From contig DEXK01000013.1 of assembly GCA_002364085.1 (NCBI GenBank), positions 248,001 through 312,000 of the forward strand: 64,000 bases of DNA, read 5' to 3'. This DNA is from Balneolaceae bacterium UBA3186. GTDB lineage: Bacteria > Bacteroidota > Rhodothermia > Balneolales > Balneolaceae. Below the pieces are notes generated by a model. It worked only from the letters and a program-made list of their open reading frames with translations. It was not told the DNA's origin and made no database searches. A program made the position numbers and the translations under genes. Positions within the stretch are counted from its first letter, which is position 1. Every line of letters starts with the position of its first letter. Shown one piece after another: positions 33,864-42,364 of this stretch.

Positions 33864-34883
33864 TTATTTTTGTACAAGTTCGTACAGGTATTCGCCAAGT
33901 AATTTGTGTGTATATTTATTCGGATGATTGTCAAATTGAATAATATATTTGGAAGAATTAGGGCTGTAATCTGGAAGTATATCTTTAATTTCAATAACAG
34001 GAACTCCCAATTTGCATAATTGAGTCAATATTTGACTATATAGGTCTGATTCAGATTCTTTTAACTGCCATAGGATTACATAGAATTTGTTTCCATACCT
34101 CTCATTAAAGATTTGATACGATTCCTTAACAACTTTAGCCAGTAATTCTACATCGTCATAAGAGTACTCTCTATTTCTATAGAAAATATTCTTGACTAAA
34201 TGTGATCGGAAAAAAAATGATTTTATTTTACCTGTGATATTATTGTTGAAAGCTCCATTATAAACTAGCTTATTAGTTTTTTCTGATATTTTATACTCAG
34301 GCCCAAAAAAGTCCCAACCTGATTTGTCTGCAACTCTGAAAACATGATCCGGGATAATTTGAAGTATACCGACTTGAGGTTTCAAGCCTGATAGCGGTTT
34401 TTTCTCAAGATTGTTTTCGAGTAATGCTAATGTCTGATGCGGACCATATCCAATATAAGCGTAGTTTATTGCTTTAAACTTTCCATGAGATTTATTTTGA
34501 AAAATGGAGGAAGAAGTTTCATGATCTTCAACACCTTCTCCAAAAGTAAATGAGTCTCCAAAAAAAAGAGCTGCATTAGCCCATGAACTTGAATCCGGTG
34601 ACTGATTTTTTCTTAAACCATATTTATCAATTGTTTGACTATACTTGTAAAGCAACGAATCACCGTAATATTTGTTAATCAAGTAAGAAGAATTTGCAGA
34701 TGGAGCATAACCTAAAATTTTATGGCCCTGAATATTTTTTCCTGAAATGACCTTAACATCAGCTTTTAAATTTTTGATTGGGGTACCAAAATTAAATACT
34801 CCAGCATAATATGCTTCAGCCATAAGGAGAGCAATTATAACTGCCCCAAAATAAATAAGTGCAATTTTAACTCTTGTTGCCAA
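33864..34883 (-). CDS. SGNH/GDSL-type hydrolase, membrane-anchored
   Basis: A 339-residue protein with one N-terminal transmembrane helix (about 8-28). The rest reads as an SGNH hydrolase: block I FFGDSFTFGEGV with Ser111 (108-119), a NYAYIGYGPHQTL block II, and the C-terminal FDNHPNKYTHKLLGEYL block with Asp318/His320. Members remove acyl groups from sugars or lipids; the membrane anchor suggests a cell-surface polysaccharide substrate. The gene is enclosed by two near-identical copies of a small plus-strand gene. Exact substrate is unknown. Confidence 0.75.
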   Translation of the reverse strand: MATRVKIALIYFGAVIIALLMAEAYYAGVFNFGTPIKNLKADVKVISGKNIQGHKILGYAPSANSSYLINKYYGDSLLYKYSQTIDKYGLRKNQSPDSSSWANAALFFGDSFTFGEGVEDHETSSSIFQNKSHGKFKAINYAYIGYGPHQTLALLENNLEKKPLSGLKPQVGILQIIPDHVFRVADKSGWDFFGPEYKISEKTNKLVYNGAFNNNITGKIKSFFFRSHLVKNIFYRNREYSYDDVELLAKVVKESYQIFNERYGNKFYVILWQLKESESDLYSQILTQLCKLGVPVIEIKDILPDYSPNSSKYIIQFDNHPNKYTHKLLGEYLYELVQK

Positions 34884-35017
34884 AACAGATTATCATGAAT
34901 TTTAAAAATTGTGTTAAGTTTTTATTGAACATGAAATTTCAATGGTATTTAATTTTTAATACCTAACTAACATATTGAGTTTTAATTTAATTACATAGAT
35001 TAATATTCCAGTCATGT

Positions 35018-35053
35018 GTGACACTATGTTGTCACTCTGTGTGATTAAGTTTG
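35018..35053 (+). promoter_or_regulatory. Promoter region with palindrome and TAnnTTTG box, copy 2
   Basis: GTGACACTATGTTGTCAC (35018-35035) is followed by TAAGTTTG (35046-35053). Spacing between the palindrome and the box is the same as in copy 1. Conservation in both copies suggests the arrangement is functional, although the copies are too similar for this to be strong evidence. Confidence 0.55.
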
Positions 35054-35417
35054 GGTAAACAATAAAACAAAACCCAACTATCATGACACTTCATACACTT
35101 ACAACTCCGGCAATCTCTAAAAAATCAGAAACTAAACTTTTTGTTGCTCCGCTTTTAAATCGTATTAAAAAAGAAAGCAAACAAGAGTTTGTAGAAATGC
35201 AGCAGACTTTTGAATTAATGGGCTGGGGAGAATTACCTGATGAATTAAAGATCGAGATCTATGACGATGTTCGTTTCATGGTTCAGGAATTGAAAGGCTA
35301 TTATTCAAGTTGCGACCAATTTGTTCAGCAAAGAAGAAATACGGTTCACTTTTGGGTAAGTAGTTTTCAGGATGGGATTTGCTCTCTGGAAGCAGCTATT
35401 AAAGCGTTGAAAGTGAG
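35018..35417 (+). repeat. Direct duplication, copy 2 (gene plus promoter)
   Basis: Second copy of 33383-33780, with the same GTGACACTATGTTGTCAC palindrome (35018-35035) and the same start region. Its 5' flank is TGTGTGAC, one unit longer than copy 1. Copies are separated by about 1.24 kb. Confidence 0.9.
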
Positions 35418-35430
35418 ATGTCTTGCATGA
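35083..35430 (+). CDS. Small hypothetical protein, duplicated copy 2
   Basis: This 115-residue protein is almost identical to the product of 33448-33792 over the first 110 residues. It differs at a handful of positions (for example MVEELKG versus MVQELKG, WVSCFQDG versus WVSSFQDG). The reading frame is intact, so both copies are probably functional. No domain is recognised. A short gap of 20 bases separates it from the converging gene at 35451. Confidence 0.7.
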   Translation: MTLHTLTTPAISKKSETKLFVAPLLNRIKKESKQEFVEMQQTFELMGWGELPDELKIEIYDDVRFMVQELKGYYSSCDQFVQQRRNTVHFWVSSFQDGICSLEAAIKALKVRCLA

Positions 35431-35450
35431 AGTTTTAAACCGCCGGCAAA

Positions 35451-36212
35451 TCAGTGCGTTCTGTTTCCGGATTTGTTGACGGTATTTTCATTGGAATATA
35501 CATCCTCATCTTCTATAGATATTTTTGCACCTCCAAAAGAAGTTATCTTTTTTGAGATAGTTCGGATCATATTATTAAGACGTCGTTTTTCCCTTGAAAA
35601 ATAGTATTTCATGTACATAATGCCACCTGAAAAAGCTACCATACCACCAAGTGGAGCAAACATTACAGCAGTGGATTTAGGAAATCCTATTCCTTTTAAA
35701 GTAACTAACATAAACACAGATCCCAGAAATGCAGGCATAAATAGAAGAGGGATCTTCATTGCTGTCCAGTTATGTACATACTGAATTTTAGTTTTTCCAT
35801 CTTTAGGAGTTAATGAGATATGCTTATAGCCAAATTCACCTCTTCTTTGCTCCCATTCAAAAGACTTGCCGGTTTTTACTGATTTGCCAATTCCTCCGGT
35901 CACCTTTCTGATCTCCTGAACAACATCTTCCCACTGTTCTGAAGACATTTCTACGTCAACATAGGTTACTTCCTGTAATTTAGAGGTTACTTTACTCCAC
36001 TTAAATTCCTGATCAAAATCGGGTTTATCATGAATATGTATGGCCTCTAAAAGAGATGCCTTGTCAATTCCCACTTCGTTAGCAAGTTCCAGAATTTCAT
36101 GCTCTGAGAGGCCGTCTTTATCACCATAAAGATCTTTTCGTGTCTGAATTTCAGAAGCTCTTTTGAGAATTTTACTGATCTCTTTTTTTGTATATATATG
36201 ATTATTGCCCAT
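35451..36212 (-). CDS. Two-TM membrane protein of unknown function
   Basis: A 253-residue protein. The N-terminal 55 residues are a helical segment rich in charge (YTKKEISKILKRASEIQTRKD, GLSEHEILELANEVGIDKASLLEAI) of a type common in membrane proteins of this group. The middle (65-150) is soluble. Two hydrophobic helices lie at about 153-172 and 180-202 (IPLLFMPAFLGSVFMLVTL, AVMFAPLGGMVAFSGGIMYM), with a short charged tail. I cannot name a function. It is divergent from guaB across about 128 bases. Confidence 0.7.
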   Translation of the reverse strand: MGNNHIYTKKEISKILKRASEIQTRKDLYGDKDGLSEHEILELANEVGIDKASLLEAIHIHDKPDFDQEFKWSKVTSKLQEVTYVDVEMSSEQWEDVVQEIRKVTGGIGKSVKTGKSFEWEQRRGEFGYKHISLTPKDGKTKIQYVHNWTAMKIPLLFMPAFLGSVFMLVTLKGIGFPKSTAVMFAPLGGMVAFSGGIMYMKYYFSREKRRLNNMIRTISKKITSFGGAKISIEDEDVYSNENTVNKSGNRTH

Positions 36213-36293
36213 AAAGTTGAATTAATTTTCGCCAGTATCTACGGAAAGCTTAAAAAATAGTTTAAACTACAAGCACTTCCTTACAGATATCCT

Positions 36294-36301
36294 TATCTTT
36301 G
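36294..36301 (+). promoter_or_regulatory. guaB promoter -7 box (TAnnTTTG type)
   Basis: TATCTTTG at 36294-36301 fits the Bacteroidota -7 consensus TAnnTTTG exactly. Transcription would begin about 36308. This is downstream of the TTG at 36299, which otherwise opens the longest reading frame, so translation must begin at one of the ATG codons at 36332 or 36341. No convincing -33 TTG is seen. Confidence 0.6.
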
Positions 36302-36340
36302 AAAAACTGCAAGCCAAACTTTTATTGTTTCATGTATAAA

Positions 36341-37816
36341 ATGAACGATTCTTCTCCATTTGAACGCATCACCCGCCAGGGACTTACCTACGATGACGTT
36401 TTATTAGTACCAAATTATTCTAAAATATTACCAAGAGATGTGGATTTAAGTGTTCAACTTACTCCAACTCTTAAATTGAACATACCAATTGTTAGTGCAG
36501 CAATGGATACTGTTTCTGAATACCGACTGGCAATTGCTCTTGCTCGGGAAGGTGGAATTGCGATGCTTCACAAAAATATGACCATTGAGGAGCAGGCTGA
36601 GCAAGTTCGCTTGGTAAAAAGAAGCGAAAGTGGAATGATCGTCGACCCTGTTACTCTGGATGAGAATTCTACAGTAAAAGACGCTCGTTCGCTAATGCGT
36701 ACTCATAAAATTGGTGGAATACCCATTGTTGACGATAAAGGTATTTTAATAGGTATTGTTACAAATCGTGATCTCCGTTTCGAGTCTGATATGACAAAAA
36801 AACTGGGAGAGATCATGACCAAAGAAAATCTCTATACAGCAAAAGAGGGAACAACCTTAAAGCAAGCAGAGCAAATCCTTCAGCACTTTAAAGTAGAAAA
36901 ATTGCCAATCGTTGACTCAGGAAATAAACTGGTAGGTTTGATTACGTTTAAAGACATAGAAAAGAAGATGAATTTTCCTAACGCGTGTAAGGATGATTTA
37001 GGTAGATTAAGGGTTGGTGCAGCTGTTGGAGTAACAGCAGATACAATGGACAGGGTGGAGGCTTTAGTGAATGCAGGTGTTGATGTAATCACAGTTGATA
37101 CAGCTCACGGGCATTCTGATGGTGTACTTCAAACAGTTTCAAAAATAAAAGCCGAATATCCTGATTTAAATGTTATTGGTGGTAACATCGCAACAAAAGC
37201 CGCAGCGGAGGCACTTGTACAGGCGGGCGCAGACGTAGTTAAAGTAGGCGTTGGTCCCGGTTCAATATGTACAACCAGAGTAGTAACAGGTGTAGGTGTT
37301 CCTCAACTTAGTGCTGTAATGGAAGTTGCTGAGTATTGCCGTGAAAATAGAATTGGCTTAATTGCAGATGGTGGAATCAAACAAACCGGAGATATCCCAA
37401 AAGCGATTGCAGGCGGAGCTGATGTTGTTATGATGGGTTCTATGTTCGCAGGTGTAGATGAAAGTCCGGGAGAGACCATTATATACGAATCCCGTAAGTA
37501 TAAATCATACCGTGGTATGGGAAGCATCGGAGCAATGAAGAAAGGCTCAAAAGATCGCTATTTCCAGGATGTTGAAGATGATATCAATAAATTAGTTCCG
37601 GAAGGAATTGAAGGTAGAGTTCCGTTTAAAGGATACCTAGGTGAAGTGGTTCATCAAATGACCGGTGGATTGCGTGCTGCAATGGGATATTGCGGAGCAG
37701 AAAACATTGACGGAATGAAAACTGCTGAGTTTGTTCAAATATCTGCGGCATCATATAGAGAAAGTCATCCTCATTCTGTACAGATTACAAAAGAAGCACC
37801 GAACTACTCGGTATAA
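36341..37816 (+). CDS. guaB: IMP dehydrogenase
   Basis: A 491-residue enzyme oxidising IMP to XMP, the first committed step to GMP. The barrel contains the DDVLLVPNYS start, the flexible loop Cys310 in GPGSICTTRVVTG, and GGIKQTGDIPKAIAGGADVVMMG. Two CBS domains occupy about 98-210 (VKDARSLMRTHKIGGIPIVD, ILQHFKVEKLPIVDSGNKLVG). The start was chosen as ATG 36341 (MNDSSPFERI); an ATG at 36332 is the alternative and the longer TTG at 36299 lies upstream of the likely transcription start. The next gene follows closely. Confidence 0.95.
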   Translation: MNDSSPFERITRQGLTYDDVLLVPNYSKILPRDVDLSVQLTPTLKLNIPIVSAAMDTVSEYRLAIALAREGGIAMLHKNMTIEEQAEQVRLVKRSESGMIVDPVTLDENSTVKDARSLMRTHKIGGIPIVDDKGILIGIVTNRDLRFESDMTKKLGEIMTKENLYTAKEGTTLKQAEQILQHFKVEKLPIVDSGNKLVGLITFKDIEKKMNFPNACKDDLGRLRVGAAVGVTADTMDRVEALVNAGVDVITVDTAHGHSDGVLQTVSKIKAEYPDLNVIGGNIATKAAAEALVQAGADVVKVGVGPGSICTTRVVTGVGVPQLSAVMEVAEYCRENRIGLIADGGIKQTGDIPKAIAGGADVVMMGSMFAGVDESPGETIIYESRKYKSYRGMGSIGAMKKGSKDRYFQDVEDDINKLVPEGIEGRVPFKGYLGEVVHQMTGGLRAAMGYCGAENIDGMKTAEFVQISAASYRESHPHSVQITKEAPNYSV

Positions 37817-37828
37817 TTCTTGAGCTTG

Positions 37829-39130
37829 ATGAAAAATGTACTCTTTATTGTCTATTATTTCCCACCGATGGGAGGTAGTGGTGTTCAGAGATCATTAAAA
37901 TTTGCTAAGTATTTAAGAGAATTTGGTTGGAACCCTGTTATTTTATGCCCTGAACCTGGTGCGTATCAATTCTTTGATCAATCTTTAGAGAATGAACTAA
38001 AGAACTTAAATCTCGAAATACATCAAGTAGAAGCTAAAACACCTTTTCATTCTTTAGGAGGTAGTAAAAAAGGAACAGGACTTATCACGGGGATTACCGC
38101 AAAAGTATTACGCAAAATATCTAAGTGGATCTATTTTCCGGATAACAAAAAGGGATGGATAAAACCTGCGATAACAGAAGGAAGTAGTATCATTGAGTCA
38201 AAAAAAATTGATCTCATATTTAGTTCTGCACCTCCTTTCAGTAATCATTTAATTGCTGAGAGACTAAGTGAACAGTTTAAAATTCCATTTGTATCTGATT
38301 ATCGAGATCTATTCAGCAGTAACCAATTTGATGTCAATGAATCAGATAAAAGAAAGAGAAAAAAGTACAAGCTAGAAGCAGAATGGCTTAGTAAGTCTTC
38401 AGGAGTTACCGTATTGGATGATTTCGCAAAAGATTTGATTACGAATATCGACCCGTCGGTTTCAGGAAAAATTAAAGTCATTCCGCATGGATTCGATCAA
38501 GATGATTTTAAAGAAAAAGATATTTCCAATTTCGAGTATAAAGAAGGAAAACTGAATTGGCTCTATAGCGGACTTTTTTATGAATCGAACCAGCCGGATA
38601 TCTTTCTGAATGCGATAAAGAAAGTAGGTGAGAAGAATGAATCATTCATAAATGATATCCATTTACATTTTCAGGGAGGTTTAGATTCCAGAATAAAGAA
38701 ACTAATTAAACGATTAGAGCTGGAAGAATCAGTTACAGATTATGGATATCTTCCTCATAATATTTCAGCTGTCAATTTAATGGAGGCAGATATTCTTTGG
38801 ATGATTTCAAGCTTTTCCGAGAGTTTGAAACAGATCAAATCAGGAAAACTCTTTGAATATATAGGAGCAAAAAAACCGGTATTGGGCTTAGTGCATGAAG
38901 GCGAAGCATCAAAGATATTGGAAAAATATAAGATTGGATATCATGCCCGGCCAAATAATATCAATGATGTAACGGCAAAAGTTGAAGAGATATATCAATT
39001 AAGGAAGCTCAACAAATACCCAGAAGTATCTGATGAGTTTGTTGAACATTATAATCGGAAGAAATTATCTGGTGAATTGGCTACATTTTTTGATGAAATA
39101 ACGAAGAAACATGAATACATGAACGCATGA
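37829..39130 (+). CDS. Glycosyltransferase, GT4-like
   Basis: A 433-residue GT-B glycosyltransferase, counted from the ATG at 37829 (a TTG at 37820 adds three residues). The N-terminal donor-fold hallmark LFIVYYFPPMGGSGVQRSLKFAKYLREFGW is shared with the gene at 50778, so the two are homologues. The C-terminal part includes NWLYSGLFYESNQPDIFLNAI and SGKLFEYIGAKKPVLGLVHEGEASKIL, with an E-x7-E-like donor region. It probably builds a surface polysaccharide. It is 12 bases from guaB and overlaps the M23 peptidase gene by 4 bases. Confidence 0.85.
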   Translation: MKNVLFIVYYFPPMGGSGVQRSLKFAKYLREFGWNPVILCPEPGAYQFFDQSLENELKNLNLEIHQVEAKTPFHSLGGSKKGTGLITGITAKVLRKISKWIYFPDNKKGWIKPAITEGSSIIESKKIDLIFSSAPPFSNHLIAERLSEQFKIPFVSDYRDLFSSNQFDVNESDKRKRKKYKLEAEWLSKSSGVTVLDDFAKDLITNIDPSVSGKIKVIPHGFDQDDFKEKDISNFEYKEGKLNWLYSGLFYESNQPDIFLNAIKKVGEKNESFINDIHLHFQGGLDSRIKKLIKRLELEESVTDYGYLPHNISAVNLMEADILWMISSFSESLKQIKSGKLFEYIGAKKPVLGLVHEGEASKILEKYKIGYHARPNNINDVTAKVEEIYQLRKLNKYPEVSDEFVEHYNRKKLSGELATFFDEITKKHEYMNA

Positions 39131-39987
39131 AGTCATTTATAAAAAGACTATTTAAAGATCGTCATAAAACGGTCGAAATCATTTTGCTGGACGATACCAA
39201 GCCCGGTCAGGATGATTCGTATAGATTAAAACCAAATAGCCTTTTTATTAGTTTTACCGTTTTATCGGTTATTTTTTCAATCATTGTGGCTTTGGTTTTT
39301 ATGCTTACTCCGTTGGGTGGCCTATTATATAATACAGATGAAGTAGAGATAAGAAGAGAAATACAAGGAATTACAGAACGTATTCTATCTTTACAGGACT
39401 CATTAGATGTAAGAGATCAGCAATTGAGAGAAATCAAAGAAGTTATCCGGTTAAATCAGGATACAACCTTGGCTATTGATGAGCGTTTAAGTCCAATCAC
39501 ATTATCAGATGAGCAGAATATTAGTACACCACTGGCACAATCTTTTAATAGCCTAAATGTTTTTGAGCAATTTGAAAGCGGGAACTTGATATCAGTAAAT
39601 ATTTTGGAAAATGCACCGGATTTCCCAACACAAGCACCGGCGCAGGGGACAAGAACCAGAGGTTACGAACCCAGTGAAGGACATTTCGGATTAGATATTG
39701 CCACAAAAGAAAACGAAGTTTTTATGAATGTGGCAGAAGGAACAGTAATATCCAGTAGTTGGACAATTGATTTTGGATACGTAATATCTGTGCAACATAA
39801 AGATGGATTAGTAAGTACCTATAAGCACTGTTCAAAACTTTATAAATCAAAGGGAGAAAAAGTTTTAAAAGGAGATGTATTAGGACTTATTGGAAATACA
39901 GGCATTTCCAGTACCGGACCTCATCTCCATTTTGAAATTTGGAAGAATGGAGTTTCGCAAAACCCATTAGCCTATTTAATTTTTTAA
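39127..39987 (+). CDS. M23 (LytM-type) metallopeptidase
   Basis: A 286-residue envelope endopeptidase with one transmembrane helix (about 38-63) and a coiled-coil stretch (75-110). The C-terminal M23 domain has the zinc ligands His186 and Asp190 in EGHFGLDIA, His234 in TYKHC, and His266-x-His268 in GPHLHFEIW. These cut peptidoglycan cross-bridges or activate amidases. All ligands are present, so it is likely catalytic. It is followed directly by a bactofilin gene, a pairing seen in many bacteria and linked to cell-shape control. Confidence 0.92.
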   Translation: MKSFIKRLFKDRHKTVEIILLDDTKPGQDDSYRLKPNSLFISFTVLSVIFSIIVALVFMLTPLGGLLYNTDEVEIRREIQGITERILSLQDSLDVRDQQLREIKEVIRLNQDTTLAIDERLSPITLSDEQNISTPLAQSFNSLNVFEQFESGNLISVNILENAPDFPTQAPAQGTRTRGYEPSEGHFGLDIATKENEVFMNVAEGTVISSSWTIDFGYVISVQHKDGLVSTYKHCSKLYKSKGEKVLKGDVLGLIGNTGISSTGPHLHFEIWKNGVSQNPLAYLIF

Positions 39988-39992
39988 TAAGT

Positions 39993-40433
39993 ATGTTTAA
40001 CAAAAACAAAAAGAGTAAAACCGTGAGTAATTCTACAAATCAGTCACCTTCAGTAAACATCATTAATGAAGGCACAAAAATAAAAGGTAATTTACACGCC
40101 AGTTCTGATATAAGGGTAAGCGGAACCATTGTTGGAGAAGCAATTTCTAAAGGCAAGATTATTCTTACAAACAATGGATTGGTTAAGGGAAATGTGTCAT
40201 CATCTGATGCAGATATAGCAGGCAAAGTTGAAGGTGATGTGAGAGTAAGCAGTCGCCTTATCCTAAGAAAAGAAGCAATTGTGGATGGGAATATCTTCAC
40301 TAAAACTTTGGTTGTTGAAGAAGGGGCTCAAATTAACGGGACTTGTAAAATGGGTTCAGATGTGAAAACTCTTTCACATGATAATGATGCTGATTATGCT
40401 GAAGAAACCCAACTTAAAGGAGTAAAGGCGTAA
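39993..40433 (+). CDS. Bactofilin-family cytoskeletal protein
   Basis: A 146-residue bactofilin. The ATG at 39993 (MFNKNKKSKTV) is preferred; an earlier in-frame ATG at 39939 lies inside the peptidase gene and adds an unlikely N-terminus. The body is a right-handed beta-helix of short repeats (IKGNLHASSDIRVSGTIVGE, LVKGNVSSSDADIAGKVEGD, LRKEAIVDGNIFTKTLVVEE, AQINGTCKMG). Bactofilins polymerise without nucleotide and position peptidoglycan hydrolases at the membrane. The gene sits 5 bases after the M23 peptidase, which fits a shape module. Confidence 0.9.
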   Translation: MFNKNKKSKTVSNSTNQSPSVNIINEGTKIKGNLHASSDIRVSGTIVGEAISKGKIILTNNGLVKGNVSSSDADIAGKVEGDVRVSSRLILRKEAIVDGNIFTKTLVVEEGAQINGTCKMGSDVKTLSHDNDADYAEETQLKGVKA

Positions 40434-40436
40434 GTA

Positions 40437-40676
40437 ATGCACCTTCCTAAAGAATACGCTAAATATCTTGCTCTGGGAGCTGAAATTGCAGCTTCATTGT
40501 TAATTCCAATCGGACTTGGCTACATCGCGGATAAATTCTTGGATACAAGTCCATATGGTATACTACTAGGTGCTGTTACCGGTATTGTTTTATTCTTTAT
40601 TCTGATATTTAAAATTGCCCAAAATAATGAGGGTGATAACACAAAAAAAGATGATAAAAAAACTCGCAAAATTTAA
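40437..40676 (+). CDS. atpZ: AtpZ/AtpI-family ATP synthase accessory protein
   Basis: A 79-residue protein with two transmembrane helices (about 13-33 and 41-61). It matches the AtpZ/AtpI small-protein pattern: YLALGAEIAASLLIPIGLGYIADKFLDTSPYGILLGAVTGIV. These proteins assist c-ring assembly or act in Mg2+ supply for F-type ATP synthase. It is the first gene of the atp cluster, 3 bases after the bactofilin. The following atpI-like gene overlaps its end. Confidence 0.88.
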   Translation: MHLPKEYAKYLALGAEIAASLLIPIGLGYIADKFLDTSPYGILLGAVTGIVLFFILIFKIAQNNEGDNTKKDDKKTRKI

Positions 40677-41019
40677 CATTGTTCCGCTCATACTCGCACT
40701 GATTTCGCCTCTTTTTTTGCCGGTTGATCCGGCTGTTGCAATAATTTGTGGTTTTCTTTTGAGTCTCATTTTTATTTTGAGCAGTGCTTGGGTACTCGAT
40801 AATTTCTGGAATGCTGATTCTAAGCTATTTGTGAAGGTTTTTTTCTTCTCAATGGTAATCCGGTTTCTACTTGTGTTAGCGGCGATGGGAATTTTACTTG
40901 GACTGACAAAAATTGATGAAATCTACTTTACAGTTAGTTTCATAATTTCCTATCTTTATCAGTCTATAACGGAAATGATTTTTTTTAATCAACTACTACA
41001 AAATAAAAGCAGCAATTAA
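40651..41019 (+). CDS. AtpI-like membrane protein of the ATP synthase cluster
   Basis: A 122-residue protein with four hydrophobic segments, taking the ATG at 40651 (MIKKLAKFNIVPLI), inside the end of atpZ (26-base overlap). A longer start at 40615 is possible but gives a charged leader. Sequence is weakly conserved, as expected for AtpI-type proteins. Its position between atpZ and atpB is the main reason for the name. The role in synthase assembly is inferred from context. Confidence 0.65.
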   Translation: MIKKLAKFNIVPLILALISPLFLPVDPAVAIICGFLLSLIFILSSAWVLDNFWNADSKLFVKVFFFSMVIRFLLVLAAMGILLGLTKIDEIYFTVSFIISYLYQSITEMIFFNQLLQNKSSN

Positions 41020-41022
41020 GCA

Positions 41023-42084
41023 ATGATCCAGACCCTGCGTCGCGTATTTCTGACACTCTTATTTTTATCGGTTAGTACTTCAAACACTTTTGCAGCAGAA
41101 GAAAAAGAAGGCGGTTCACCTCTGGACGTAATGGGTACTGTTGCTGACCACGATTATTTAAAGATTCCTCATTTTATAAATGGTGGAAAGATATATTTAC
41201 CAAGATTCATTTTTTTAGAAGATGCTGAAGGTAATACATCATTCAAGCCTTACTTAAATACAAAATCCGCTGCTAAATCGGAATACTTCGAAGTAGTTGA
41301 TGAAGTACTTGTTGCAACGAATGGCGGTAAAATTGTTTTTGATCTTTCCATTACCTCTCACTTGATGTATTTCTGGTTTGGAATGGGGTTAGCGGTATTA
41401 TTTACTATTGCAATGTCTCGTAGATATCAAAAAGGAGTTGGTAAGGATGTTGAGCCTAAAGGTACATTGCAAAATATTTTCGAAGTGCTATTTGTATTTG
41501 TTCGCGATGATGTAGCAAGGGCTAATATTGATGATCATAAAGCTGATAAGTACGTGCCTTTTTTCTTTACTATGTTCATGGGTATTGCATTTATGAATTT
41601 ATTTGGTCTGTTTCCGTGGGCAGCAACTGCTACTGCAGATTTGACGGTAACAGCAACATTAGCAGTAATTGTGTTTTTTATTATCCAGTTTAGTGGCACT
41701 AAAGATTATTGGGGGCATATTTTTTGGTTTCCGGGTGTGCCTGTTGGGGTTAAAATATTAATGATTTTTGTAGAGCTAGTAGGTTTGCTAACAAAACCAT
41801 TTGCTCTAGCTATTCGACTTTTTGCAAACATGCTTTCAGGAAAGATCATGATCATCGCAATCTTAGGGTTGATCTTCATTTTTGCTGAATTATTTGGCAC
41901 AGTAGGAGCGTACGGTATTAGTGTTGTTTCAGTAACACTTACTGTTGTATTGTATGCTCTAAAGGTTTTTGTAGGATTGTTACAAGCATATATTTTCACT
42001 CTTCTTTCAGCAGTATTTATTGGAATGGCTGCAGAAGATCATCATCACGGTGAAGAAAATTATAATGCAGAACACGTAGCATAA
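41023..42084 (+). CDS. atpB: F-type ATP synthase subunit a
   Basis: A 353-residue membrane subunit with an N-terminal signal-like segment (about 1-26), then six spans. The conserved proton-channel arginine lies in KPFALAIRLFANMLSGK; FMNLFGLFPWA and LQAYIFTLLSAVFIG are other family marks. The extra N-terminal region (about 25-125), including the GGSPLDVMGTVADHDYLKIPH stretch, is typical of Bacteroidota homologues. It is 3 bases after the atpI-like gene and 45 bases before atpE. Confidence 0.95.
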   Translation: MIQTLRRVFLTLLFLSVSTSNTFAAEEKEGGSPLDVMGTVADHDYLKIPHFINGGKIYLPRFIFLEDAEGNTSFKPYLNTKSAAKSEYFEVVDEVLVATNGGKIVFDLSITSHLMYFWFGMGLAVLFTIAMSRRYQKGVGKDVEPKGTLQNIFEVLFVFVRDDVARANIDDHKADKYVPFFFTMFMGIAFMNLFGLFPWAATATADLTVTATLAVIVFFIIQFSGTKDYWGHIFWFPGVPVGVKILMIFVELVGLLTKPFALAIRLFANMLSGKIMIIAILGLIFIFAELFGTVGAYGISVVSVTLTVVLYALKVFVGLLQAYIFTLLSAVFIGMAAEDHHHGEENYNAEHVA

Positions 42085-42129
42085 AGAAATTAAACTCATA
42101 TAAACTCTAACAAATAAATAAAGAATACT

Positions 42130-42351
42130 ATGGGACTTTTAGCAGCTGGTATTGGAGCTGGAATCGTAGCACTTGGTGCTGGAATCGGAATCGGAATGAT
42201 TGGTAAAGGAGCTACCGAAAGTATTGCTCGTCAGCCAGAAGCATCCGGAGATATCCGTGGCGCAATGATTCTTACTGCAGCTTTCATCGAGGGTGTTGCT
42301 CTTTTAGGTGCAGTTATCTGTATCCTTCTTGCTCTTGGAATCGGTCAATAA
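42130..42351 (+). CDS. atpE: F-type ATP synthase subunit c
   Basis: A 73-residue hairpin of two helices that forms the rotor ring. The polar loop RQPEASG (34-40) contacts subunits gamma/epsilon, and the ion-binding Glu54 in AAFIEGVALLG is the functional site. The residues after Glu54 (Gly-Val) lack the Ser/Thr pattern of sodium-type rings, so a proton-driven enzyme is likely. GIGAGIVALGAGIGIGMIG is a glycine-rich packing face. The gene lies between atpB and atpF in the usual order. Confidence 0.97.
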   Translation: MGLLAAGIGAGIVALGAGIGIGMIGKGATESIARQPEASGDIRGAMILTAAFIEGVALLGAVICILLALGIGQ

Positions 42352-42364
42352 TAAAGGATAAGAA

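Noticed and set aside
32037..36212. Prophage or integrative element
   Set aside because: Despite the toxin-antitoxin pair and duplication, no integrase, phage structural gene, attachment repeats or tRNA insertion site was found.
39939..39992. Extended bactofilin N-terminus
   Set aside because: The extra residues lie inside the peptidase gene in another frame. The ATG at 39993 gives the family N-terminus.
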